This document shows positions 43,080 to 52,000 of a DNA stretch of 64,000 bases, in pieces. The DNA is from Dyadobacter sp. CY345 (GTDB lineage Bacteria > Bacteroidota > Bacteroidia > Cytophagales > Spirosomataceae), in the NCBI RefSeq assembly GCF_021502725.1, contig NZ_JAKFFS010000002.1, positions 558,001 through 622,000 on the forward strand. Reading direction: 5' to 3'. Made by a program: the position numbers and the translations under genes. The stretch's first letter is position 1. Every line of letters starts with the position of its first letter. The notes below the pieces were generated by a model that was not told the DNA's origin, searched no databases, and saw only the letters and a list, made by a program, of their open reading frames with translations.

Positions 43080-43423
43080 TTTGTCAATTGCGAAAGAAGA
43101 ACTTCAAGTGGCTCCTGAATATCAATTGCATCTCTCAGAGCTTCAAGCCTTTCTTTATTTAAACCTTTGTACCCCTGTTTATTTTTCAGTTTTTCAATTC
43201 GATCTTCAAATGACAAACTTTTATCCGCCGGATTACTGATCATAGATTTCAAAGGATCATCATCGGAAAGTGTACTATAAACAAATTCGTTCATCGTAAC
43301 ACCCGCCAAATCGCTCGCCTGTTTTGCGGAGAGCGCTCCTTGCTGATATAGTTGGCCTGCAATAGAAAGCAATACCTTCTCCTTCTCGAAATCTTCCGGC
43401 AAATTGATGGTTAGCGTTTTCAT
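43076..43423 (-). CDS. UPF0175-like antitoxin
   Basis: A 115-residue protein. The N-terminus (KTLTINLPEDFEKEKVLLSI) is followed by LYQQGALSAKQASDLAGVTM-NEFV, the helix-turn-helix-like signature of the UPF0175 family (LY-x-x-G-x-LS-x-x-x-A-x-x-AG). The C-terminal half is charged (FEDRIEKLKNKQGYKGLNKE) and probably wraps the toxin. It is translationally coupled to the PIN gene, so the pair likely acts as a type II toxin-antitoxin module, with this protein also repressing the operon (inference). Confidence 0.75.
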   Translation of the reverse strand: MKTLTINLPEDFEKEKVLLSIAGQLYQQGALSAKQASDLAGVTMNEFVYSTLSDDDPLKSMISNPADKSLSFEDRIEKLKNKQGYKGLNKERLEALRDAIDIQEPLEVLLSQLTK

Positions 43424-43450
43424 TGTACGACCAATTTAATCTATTGATTT

Positions 43451-44638
43451 TTACTCTAATATATCACTTTTGACCGATACTTCCACTGCATTTGTGAAAT
43501 CCTCAATCAGGTCTTCGATATCTTCCAGGCCAACTGAAATACGAATTAGGCCTTCTGTGATGCCTAATGCCAGTTTTTCATCTGCTTTCAGTTTCGCATG
43601 TGTCGTGGTGAACGGATTGGTAACAATCGTTCTCGTATCTCCCAAATTTGAAGACAGAGAAGCAATTTCCAGTGCATCCATAAATGCAGAAACACGCTCA
43701 AAACCACCTTCTAATTCGATCGTAACAATGGCACCGCCCGCTTTCATCTGCGCTTTGGCAAGTTCATGCTGTGGGTGAGAAGCTAAAAACGGATATTTAA
43801 CCAATTTCACGTCCGGATGTTTTTCCAGCGCCGTTGCCAAAGTCAAGGCGTTTGAGCAATGTTTTTCCATTCTCAATTCTAAGGTTTCAAGGCTCTTGCT
43901 TAATACCCATGCATTAAACGGAGCCATTGACGGTCCGGTGTGGCGGCAGAAAAAGCGTATATGTTTGATATATTCTTCTTTTCCAACAACAATTCCACCC
44001 AAAACGCGTCCTTGTCCATCCATGTATTTTGTCGCTGAATGTACAACCAGATCCGCTCCGAAATCTACCGGATTTTGCAGTGCAGGAGACGCAAAACAGT
44101 TATCGACGTTATAAATCAGATTATGTTTTTTACAAAGTCTGCCGATCATTTCAAGATCTACAAGATCCAGACCTGGATTTGAAGGCGTTTCAAGGTAAAC
44201 CATGCGTGTGTTTGGTGTTACCGCCGCTTCCCAATCAGCCTCACTTGCGTCAGCGTCAAGGTAGGTATAGGTAATACCCCATTTGCTGATAATTTGTGTA
44301 ATGATCTGATGCGCAGAGCCAAACAAAGCCCGGCTTGCCAGAATGTGGTCACCGCTTTTCAGCAATGCAGCCATACTTGCAAACACCGCAGCCATACCCG
44401 TAGCAGTAGCCACGCCATCTTCACAATCTTCAAGAACACAAACTTTGTCTATAAATTCCTGAACTGAAGGGTTAGAAAAGCGGCTATAAATATTGCCTTC
44501 TTCCGTTTCTTCAAACAATGCTTTCCCTTGTTCAGCACTTTCAAAAGTGAAACTGCTGGTCAAAAACAAAGGCGTTGAATGTTCACGATATTGTGTTTTT
44601 TTCGTCTGGGTACGTATTGCTCTGGTCTGCTTTTTCAT
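43451..44638 (-). CDS. metZ: O-succinylhomoserine sulfhydrylase / cystathionine gamma-synthase family enzyme
   Basis: A 395-residue PLP enzyme of the Cys/Met metabolism family. Seen: SRFSNPSVQEFIDKVCVLED, ATGMAAVFASMAALLKSGDH, YLETPSNPGLDLVDL, the PLP lysine in VVHSATKYMDGQGRVLGG (about residue 205) and SSNLGDTRTIVTNPFTTTH. The pattern of the active site fits MetZ, which uses O-succinyl- (or O-acetyl-) homoserine and sulfide to make homocysteine. That puts it at the point where the sulfide made by the genes downstream enters methionine. Exact acyl-substrate preference cannot be read here, so the symbol is provisional. Confidence 0.86.
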   Translation of the reverse strand: MKKQTRAIRTQTKKTQYREHSTPLFLTSSFTFESAEQGKALFEETEEGNIYSRFSNPSVQEFIDKVCVLEDCEDGVATATGMAAVFASMAALLKSGDHILASRALFGSAHQIITQIISKWGITYTYLDADASEADWEAAVTPNTRMVYLETPSNPGLDLVDLEMIGRLCKKHNLIYNVDNCFASPALQNPVDFGADLVVHSATKYMDGQGRVLGGIVVGKEEYIKHIRFFCRHTGPSMAPFNAWVLSKSLETLELRMEKHCSNALTLATALEKHPDVKLVKYPFLASHPQHELAKAQMKAGGAIVTIELEGGFERVSAFMDALEIASLSSNLGDTRTIVTNPFTTTHAKLKADEKLALGITEGLIRISVGLEDIEDLIEDFTNAVEVSVKSDILE

Positions 44639-44650
44639 AGGTTACTGGTG

Positions 44651-44767
44651 TAGCTGTTGGCTATTAGCTGTTAGCCCGTAATTAATATTTCTAACTTTGT
44701 GAGACGTATGTCTTTTTTTCTTTTTCGATTCTAATCTTTTGATTCCAAAGCTAATGGCTAAAAGCTA
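44651..44767. repeat. imperfect inverted repeat between TauE-like and MetZ-like genes
   Basis: The left side TAGCTGTTGGCTATTAGCTGTTAGCC (44651-44676; a direct doublet of TAGCTGTTRGC) is imperfectly inverted relative to CTAATGGCTAAAAGCTA (44751-44767), which runs into the stop codon of the permease gene. It is the same class of gap-filling palindrome as between sulfite reductase and cobA. Confidence 0.45.
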
Positions 44768-45940
44768 AAAAAGAACCATATATATTATTCTCAAACTCAC
44801 GATAATGACGATTGTTCCAACCATGATCATCATCGTTTTTATTGGTAATTTCCGGGAAAGATTTGCTGCGATTGGCGCTGCAACCATTCCACCTAAAATC
44901 AATCCTAAAACGACCTGCCAGTGTGAAAATCCAATCAGCGTTATAAAGGTTACTGAACTCGCTAGTGACACGAAAAACTCAGCCAGATTCACAGATCCAA
45001 TCGTATATTTTGGGTGACGGCCTCTTGCAATTAAAGTTGACGTAACAATAGGTCCCCAGCCTCCTCCGCCAATGGAATCAAGTGATCCTCCGGCAAAAGC
45101 CAGCCATCCGATTTGTCTGATTGGTCGCTTTTCAATCCGTTTCTTTAACGCTTTCTGGATGATAAGAATTCCCAGAACCAGGGTATATACTGCCACTAAC
45201 GGCTTGATGATGTAAATATATTTTTCTAGTGATGTCAATAAATAAGCACCGGAAATCGCGCCAATCACACCCGGAATCAATATCTTTTTAAATAACTTAC
45301 TGTTAACGTTTCCGAATTTTAGGTGCATATAACCGGACACGCCACTTGTGAAAATCTCCGATGCATGAACGCTGGCACTTACAGCAGAAGGCGGAACACC
45401 CAGTGTCAGTAGAAAAGTAGCAGACGTTACGCCATAGGCCATACCCAACGCGCCGTCAATCATTTGCGCGATGAAACCACCAAGAATATAATAGAAAAAG
45501 CTTTCGTTCAATTCCAGTTCATCCCAAAGAACAGAAAGTCGGTCGTAGGTGATGTAAGTAAAAATCAAATGTCCGACAATCATCAGAGCGATGGCTGCGA
45601 ACAGATTCATACCAATTTCGGTCCGGCTTCTTTTGCGCAAAGTAGCAGCCCAGATCTTGTCTTGGATCCGGTCCCAGGAAAACGGTGGTTTTGTATTATT
45701 CTTAGCTGAGTCGGATGATGTGCTTTGCAATTCAACCTTCTGAGCTCCGGTATTGAAGCGGGAATCTGATTCTTCCGGCAGATCGGGTAAAAAAACTATT
45801 TTTCCCTGCTCTCTCGCAATAGAGGCCAACCGGCGATCTTCCTCAGGATCACCACTTGATATGTATGCGACCTGCAAGGATTCCCAATGATCCGGATCCT
45901 TAACTTCTGATGAGGGCAATGATTCTGACGAGTCCTTCAA
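44765..45940 (-). CDS. TauE/SafE-family sulfite/anion permease with a truncated siroheme-synthase-like N-terminus
   Basis: A 391-residue protein, opening with TTG at 45940 just after an in-frame TAG. Residues about 110-391 are the permease: eight hydrophobic helices with GGFIAQMIDGALGMAYGVTS and the second repeat GGSLDSIGGGGWGPIVTSTL, both Gly/Asp signatures of the TSUP family. Residues about 18-65 (VAYISSGDPEEDRRLASIAR; EQGKIVFLPDLPEESDSRF) resemble the end of the NAD-binding domain of precorrin-2 dehydrogenase, but the nucleotide-binding Gly-rich part is missing. Full-length siroheme-synthase/TauE fusions occur in related bacteria as I recall them, so this looks eroded. It probably exports sulfite or moves sulfur oxyanions for the adjacent genes. 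Confidence 0.84.
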   Translation of the reverse strand: MKDSSESLPSSEVKDPDHWESLQVAYISSGDPEEDRRLASIAREQGKIVFLPDLPEESDSRFNTGAQKVELQSTSSDSAKNNTKPPFSWDRIQDKIWAATLRKRSRTEIGMNLFAAIALMIVGHLIFTYITYDRLSVLWDELELNESFFYYILGGFIAQMIDGALGMAYGVTSATFLLTLGVPPSAVSASVHASEIFTSGVSGYMHLKFGNVNSKLFKKILIPGVIGAISGAYLLTSLEKYIYIIKPLVAVYTLVLGILIIQKALKKRIEKRPIRQIGWLAFAGGSLDSIGGGGWGPIVTSTLIARGRHPKYTIGSVNLAEFFVSLASSVTFITLIGFSHWQVVLGLILGGMVAAPIAANLSRKLPIKTMMIMVGTIVIIVSLRIIYMVLF

Positions 45941-46176
45941 AGTCTATCTAGTATAGTATTATGATAGAGTAAAGTATTAATAAAATAGCAAACTAATGTT
46001 TGCTGAATGAGGTGCAAATTTAGTATCAAATTGTTAGCTTTCAAAGAATAATAAGAATCGATATCGAAGATGGACCTCTTTTAAATAATTATACACCAGG
46101 CGCAGATTCTTCTAAGTATTCAAACATCTCAAGATCAACGCCATATTTTCTATTAAAAGTATCTTTCAAACGTTAA

Positions 46177-46206
46177 AAAAGTACGCTCTCAAAGAAAGCG
46201 CACTTT
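46177..46206 (-). terminator. terminator of the sugar isomerase gene
   Basis: A 10-bp stem with one mismatch (AAAGTACGCT with AGCGCACTTT) and a 10-base loop; the minus strand runs on into six T. It lies about 45 bases past the stop at 46252. The remaining gap up to 45941 is AT-rich and shows no gene. Confidence 0.7.
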
Positions 46207-46251
46207 ATTAACTACAGAAGAAAATTATGATATACTCTTTAAGATCGTCTG

Positions 46252-47226
46252 TCAGCTAAAAACTTTACGAAACAATTCCAGGCTTTTGGGAACGGCCGTT
46301 TCCGGATTTTCTTTTCCTTCCATTTCAAGGGAAATGTAGCCTTTGAAATTTGCTTTTCGCAGAATGTCGGCAACTTTCTGGTAATCCAGATCAAGGTCAT
46401 AAAAATGACCACCGCCATAATAGGTTTTGGCCTGAACGATTGTAGCATAAGGAGCCAGTCTTTCAAATTGCGGATATGGGTTTCCAACAAAATTTCCCGT
46501 ATCCACATTCATACCCATAGCGGGCGATGAAGAAAGCGGCTTATATATTTCCAGCAAATAATCGATATTGGATGACAAGCCCCAATGGTTTTCAATGGCA
46601 AGAACAACGCCGGCTTTTTCTGCCGCAACAAGACATTCACCATAAGAATCGATACACCATTTTATAGCATCCTTATCAGTATATCCCTGAATCGGCGGTT
46701 CTTGTCCGTCTTTGTAATACGCTGCATCGCGTTTAACTGTTCGCCAGCTTCCTGTGTTCATACGTATGCACGGAATTCCCATTTGCACAGCCAGATTAAT
46801 ACAGCGAATTGTATGTTCCACATCTTTCTTCCGGTCTTCTGCCTTTGGCTGAACAAAACTTTGGTGAATTGAAAGCATCGGAAGAGAAAGCCCACTGTCA
46901 AAAGCAAGCCGTTTGAGTTTGTTCATGTAGGGTACGCTTTCATCAGTCATCTGGCGGTGAAGAATCTCAACTCCGTCAAAACCGAGACGCGCGGCATCTT
47001 CGATCACTTTTTCAATCGGATACTTTTTTTCTTCAAAATGCCAATAAGAATAAGTCGATACTGCGAGTGGAATTCTGCGTTTTGCAGGAGCAGGTTCAAC
47101 AATTGCATCAAATGCCCTGATTCCAGGTGAGGCTAGTACCGCCGCACCCGCCAGCGCAGTATTTTTTAACCAGTTTCTTCGGGATGAAGAAACTTCCTGA
47201 ACGTGCGGATTTAAAGATTCTTGCAT
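46252..47226 (-). CDS. Tat-exported sugar phosphate isomerase/epimerase-like TIM barrel
   Basis: A 324-residue protein. The N-terminus holds a twin-arginine signal (SSRRNWLKNTALAGAAVLAS), predicting export in folded form. The rest is a xylose-isomerase-like (AP endonuclease 2) barrel: YPIEKVIEDAARLGFDGVEI, LPMLSIHQSFVQP, the metal-site segments VLAIENHWGLSSN and GMNVDTGNFVGNPYP, and FKGYISLEMEGKENP. The Glu/His/Asp positions of the family's metal site appear to be kept. Family members isomerise or epimerise sugars. It lies directly downstream of a SusC/SusD pair, 106 bases beyond the SusD stop. Confidence 0.85.
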   Translation of the reverse strand: MQESLNPHVQEVSSSRRNWLKNTALAGAAVLASPGIRAFDAIVEPAPAKRRIPLAVSTYSYWHFEEKKYPIEKVIEDAARLGFDGVEILHRQMTDESVPYMNKLKRLAFDSGLSLPMLSIHQSFVQPKAEDRKKDVEHTIRCINLAVQMGIPCIRMNTGSWRTVKRDAAYYKDGQEPPIQGYTDKDAIKWCIDSYGECLVAAEKAGVVLAIENHWGLSSNIDYLLEIYKPLSSSPAMGMNVDTGNFVGNPYPQFERLAPYATIVQAKTYYGGGHFYDLDLDYQKVADILRKANFKGYISLEMEGKENPETAVPKSLELFRKVFS

Positions 47227-47292
47227 AGAATATTAAAGGTTAGGAATAGTGGTAAAAGATAATTAAAGGTAGGAATAGTTATTTTAAATTAA

Positions 47293-47322
47293 ATCGCCGG
47301 ACATTAATCTTTGCCCGGCGAT
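47293..47322 (-). terminator. terminator of the SusD gene
   Basis: An 8-bp GC-rich stem (ATCGCCGG with CCGGCGAT) and a 14-base loop. On the minus strand it is followed by TTAATTT, 10 bases past the stop at 47332. Confidence 0.65.
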
Positions 47323-47331
47323 CTGAAAATT

Positions 47332-48996
47332 TTATGGATTTTGCTTCAAAACACTTGCACCCATGATGTCAATCTGCGCTTGTGGAATCGGGAAGTATTC
47401 ACTTTTGCCTTTTACGAAAACTGCGCCGTTAAGGTATGTTCTTTTTAGTTTTTCCTTCGCAATGTATGCGTTCAAAACTATGTCGGCATTTCCCCATCGA
47501 ACCAAGTCAAAGTGGCGGTGACCTTCCATGGCCAACTCAACGCGGCGTTCAAAACGAACAGCTTTTCTGGCATATTCCTGATTTGCGAATGAGGCGTAAG
47601 GTTTTACCAGATAATTTGCTGCCGGCGTTCCGTCACTGTTTTTTACTAGTTCGGTTGCCGCGCGGGTCCTGATCTGATTAACGATTGTCAATGCAGTCGT
47701 CAAATCGTTTTCTTCAACCGCAACTTCCGCACGCATCAAAAGGATATCAGCGAAACGGATTGCACGATAATTATTTGCATTGGCACGTGGAGATTCTGCG
47801 CCTGCATTGTCACCGCTGTTCGCGAAAAACTTTTTGAACGTGTAAGGTCCTGCAAAGCTCTGGTCACGAATCCAGTTTTTTCCAGGATGAATTCCCCAGT
47901 TAAGGAAAGGCAAGCCGCGACGACCAACTGTCCAGTCTAATCTTGGATCAAGTGTGCCTGTATATGGAGTAAAAGGATCACTTGATGCCAGGCCTTCATC
48001 GTTTTTCACATCCGTATCGTTGAATGTATCCAAAAGAGGTAAGCCATCTGCATCTGTTTTAAAAGCATTTACCAGATTCTGAGATGGCTGATAAAACCCG
48101 CAGCATCCGCCAGGGCCTGATCCGTATGGAAAATTCAGGTTATCGCCCCAGCTTCCGTTTTCTCCGCTGCCGCCATCCGCAACGGACATTTGTACTTCAA
48201 AAACAGATTCGCTGTTATTTTCAGTAGCAATTCTGAAATTGTCGTGGTAGTTTGGAACAAGTGAAAACGGCCCGTTTGTTACAATATCAACAAGTAAAGG
48301 TTTTGCCGCAGTATAATCACTTTGATACATGTGCGTTTTTGCAAGCATCGCTTTCGCAGACCATTTGCTCGCTCTTCCTGCCTGTGATTTTGTGGCAGAA
48401 AGGTTGTCGACAGCAAACTGAAAATCGGCTTCAATCATCGGCCAGATGTCCTTATCGTTTGGCAGGTTGATATAATCTGTGACCGTTTCATCAACATAAG
48501 GGACCATATTCCACATCTTTTTGGCTTCGAAATGATACCAGCCGCGCAGAAACCTTGCCTCGGCAGTTGCCTGCGTTTTTTCTGCGTCGGTCATGTCTGT
48601 GGCTTTTGCAATCAGGCGAAGTACATCGTTTGATCGGGAAACACCATCATACAAAGCGACCCACTTTTCGTTAAATCCGCCAATATCCGCCTGTTGGATG
48701 TATTTTTCAATGGTAGTGATCTGGGCGAGGTCACCCACATCACTACCTTTATACCCATCGTCAGAAGCAACAGTTCCGTAGATCCAGTTACTAACTGCTG
48801 AGAAATATGTTCCTCCTGCCCCAACGCCGTCCAGCAAACTGTACGCACCTATAAGTACTGAGTTAACACCAGTTTTGTTAGAAAGCATTGCCTCGTTTCC
48901 AACACCAAGCGGCGTGGTTTCCAGAAATTTTTCTTTACAGGAAGTGATAACTCCCATGCAAACCAAAGCTGTGAATATTAAAATTTTCTTTTTCAT
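47332..48996 (-). CDS. SusD/RagB-family outer-membrane lipoprotein
   Basis: A 554-residue protein with a lipoprotein signal (KKKILIFTALVCMGVITSC, Cys near residue 20), then KEKFLETTPLGVGNEAML. TPR-type helices and the SusD C-terminal signature are present (RFADILLMRAEVAVEENDLT; RKAVRFERRVELAMEGHRHF; FDLVRWGNADIVLNAY; YFPIPQAQIDIMG). It binds glycan at the cell surface above the SusC barrel encoded 39 bases upstream. It belongs to the sigma/FecR-controlled locus that ends at 54.66 kb. Confidence 0.95.
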   Translation of the reverse strand: MKKKILIFTALVCMGVITSCKEKFLETTPLGVGNEAMLSNKTGVNSVLIGAYSLLDGVGAGGTYFSAVSNWIYGTVASDDGYKGSDVGDLAQITTIEKYIQQADIGGFNEKWVALYDGVSRSNDVLRLIAKATDMTDAEKTQATAEARFLRGWYHFEAKKMWNMVPYVDETVTDYINLPNDKDIWPMIEADFQFAVDNLSATKSQAGRASKWSAKAMLAKTHMYQSDYTAAKPLLVDIVTNGPFSLVPNYHDNFRIATENNSESVFEVQMSVADGGSGENGSWGDNLNFPYGSGPGGCCGFYQPSQNLVNAFKTDADGLPLLDTFNDTDVKNDEGLASSDPFTPYTGTLDPRLDWTVGRRGLPFLNWGIHPGKNWIRDQSFAGPYTFKKFFANSGDNAGAESPRANANNYRAIRFADILLMRAEVAVEENDLTTALTIVNQIRTRAATELVKNSDGTPAANYLVKPYASFANQEYARKAVRFERRVELAMEGHRHFDLVRWGNADIVLNAYIAKEKLKRTYLNGAVFVKGKSEYFPIPQAQIDIMGASVLKQNP

Positions 48997-49035
48997 AGTA
49001 TTCTGATTTTAAAAATCCGTGTCGGTTTGTTTTTC

Positions 49036-52000
49036 TTAGAATCCAAAGTTCAGGCCAACCTGATACATTTTTGATCTTGGATAATTTCCCTGGTCAACAC
49101 CTAAAACCGTAGATCCCGGCGCAGAACCAACAGAAGTAACTTCCGGGTCAATTCCTGAATATTTAGTAATTGTGAACAAATTCTGTCCCTGAACATATAT
49201 CCGCGCACTGGTCAAACCGAGTTTAGATAATGCCTTCGTTGGTAACGTATAACCGATTGTCAGGTTTTTCATTCTGAAATAAGATCCGTCTTCAATGAAA
49301 TAACTCGACGGCTGCTGGCTTCTGCTGTCGTTTGCGTCCAGTATTGGAAGCACTGCATCAGGATTTTCAGGCGTCCATGAATCGTTTAGCATACGAAGGC
49401 TTCTGTTTCCAGCCTGGTTGTTGAAATCGGTCCAGCGTTTTACCATGTTCAGAATTTCATTTCCTTTAACTCCCTGGAAAAAGGCAGAAAGGTCAAATCC
49501 TTTATAACCTACGTTCAGGTTGATACCGTAAGTGAAATCCGGGTGAGGATTGCCAAGGAATTTTCTGTCAGCATCGGTGATCACGCCGTTTCCGTCTGTA
49601 TCATGGTATTTGTATTTACCAACAGCAGCATATCCCGGGTAAGTTGGTCCGGCATCTACTTCGGCTTGGTTTTGATAAATTCCGTCAATCTGCAAACCGT
49701 AGAAAGAGTATAACGGCATTCCTGCAACAGAACGAGTCCATGTATAACTGCGTATTGTTGGCCCAAGAAGAACAGCAGTAGCGCTATTATTCAGTTTTTC
49801 AACATTGTTTTTGTAAGCTGAAATATTTCCACCGATCGAGTAGGTAAGCTCGCCGTCCAACGCTTTGTTGTTAAAATCAATCGCCAGGTCAAATCCTTTG
49901 TTGTTCATTTCACCGACGTTGACAAAAGGAATTGTTGCAACACCTTGCGTAGCTGGCAAACTAACCTGGTACAACATATCCGAGGTTGTACGGCTGTAAA
50001 CATCAAGATTAAGATTGAACATACCTTTCAGGAAAGTCGCATCCAAACCTAAGTTTGTCTGAGTCGTCGTTTCCCATTTCGCATCCTGGTTTCCAAAAGC
50101 TTGTGTATCAAAACCGGCCTGAACTGAACTGTTTGAACCATCAATTGCATAAGACGATTGATTAAGTGTGGAACGGTAGGTACTGAAACCATTATAATTT
50201 CCGATCTCCTGGTTACCCGTTTGTCCCCAACCTGCTCTTAATTTCAAATCGTCGAGCCAGCTCACTGGTTTCAGAAAAGCTTCTTCCGACAGCCTCCATC
50301 CTGCACTGAAAGCAGGGAAAGTTCCGTAACGGTTATTTTGTCCAAAACGGGAAGAACCATCACGTCTTACGGTTGCTTCCAGTAAATAACGATCTTTCAA
50401 AGCATAATTAATTTTTCCGAAAATCGAGAAAAGTGACCATTGATAACCAGCGCCTGTGTTATTGATACCAGCAGTTCCTGCGCTCAGGTACATATACTGA
50501 GGATCCTCAGAATAAAATGTAGTACGTACTGCTGAAAAATCTTTTCCTGAACCTTTAATCGCTTCTGTTCCTGCAAGTACATTTAACTTATGTGCTCCAA
50601 ATGTTTTTGAATAATTCAAAGTATTTGACCATGTCCAGTTCACGTCATAAGCGTAGGCGTTTGTCAACGAGTTGTTCGATTCAATTTCCGCTTCTTCCAA
50701 ATCCAGCAATACATAAGATGTACGGTTTGAATTTGTAAAATCGACACCGATGCTTGACTTTGCAATCAGGTCTTTCAAGATATCAACCTCTACGTAAGCG
50801 TTACCGAAAGTTCTGAAAGTGTTTACGCGGTTATCTTTGGTACGATGTAATTGCGCAACAGGGTTTGTTGCAGGTCCCAAACCAGCCGCACGGGTTGCAG
50901 CAAAATTACCCATGATATCATAAACCGGAATAATCGAAGGAATCCGGAAACCGTTTCCAATCGGATTTCCATCCTGGTTATTTGTCGAGCTCGCCGTTCC
51001 GTTATTGCTATAATAACCTTTGTTTTCAGTATAACTTACCTCCAGATTTTCACCAAAGCGGATTTTCTTTTTGAATAAAAATTCTGTGTTTGACCGAAGA
51101 GAATATCTGTTGAAAGAAGTATTTTTCAAGATACCATCCTGTTTGAAATAATTCAGGGAAAGGGCATAACGTCCTGTTTCGCTTCCGCCGGTTGCACCGA
51201 TATTATATTCCTGAATGGCCGCATCGCGAAGAATTTCTTTCTCCCAGTCTGTTCCCTGCTTGCTTGCTTTCACAATCTGGTAAAATCCGGTACGGTTATA
51301 GTTGTAACGCGCAGGGTCAATAAGTGCCAGGGCCGGGTCAGTCGGGTTGTTTGGGTTTAAGGTAATGCCATACTGTGAACCCGCAAGAATATAATCCGGA
51401 ACAACCGCATTTACACCGTTGCCATACTGCTGATGCGAAGGATTGCCATTTGTAAGTACTCCTGCATTTCTACGCTGCGTCCACAAAAGATCACCAAATT
51501 GCTGCGGATCAATAATCAGTCCTAAATCAACTTTGCCGGTCTGTACACCAAAGCGACTGTTGAAGCTGAATTGTGGTGCTCCTGATTTTCCTTTTTTTGT
51601 TGTGATAATGATTACCCCATTCGCCGCACGTGAACCGTAAATTGAAGCCGAGGAAGCATCTTTCAAAACCTGCATCGACTCGATATTGTTCGGGTTAATG
51701 CTGTTCAGACCGCCTTTTGTAGGTACGCCGTCGATGACATATAATGGATCATTGTTGTTGATCGTACCAAATCCGCGGATACGAACTGTTGCTTCACCAC
51801 CAGGCGTATTGTTAGATGTAACCGTCACCCCGGCAACCCGGCCTTGTAACTGCTGTGCCACGTTGGGCGCCGAAACCTTCGTCAGTTCTTTCGTGTCAAC
51901 CGTAGATACCGACCCTGTGATATCTCTTTTAGACTGCGAAGAATAACCGGTAACAACCACTTCGCTCAATGATTTTACATCCGATTGAAGCGTGATTTCA

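Noticed and set aside
36964..44767. CRISPR array for the repeated words in the sulfur-block gaps
   Set aside because: The repeats are inverted, degenerate and of unequal spacing, with no regular spacers and no cas genes nearby.
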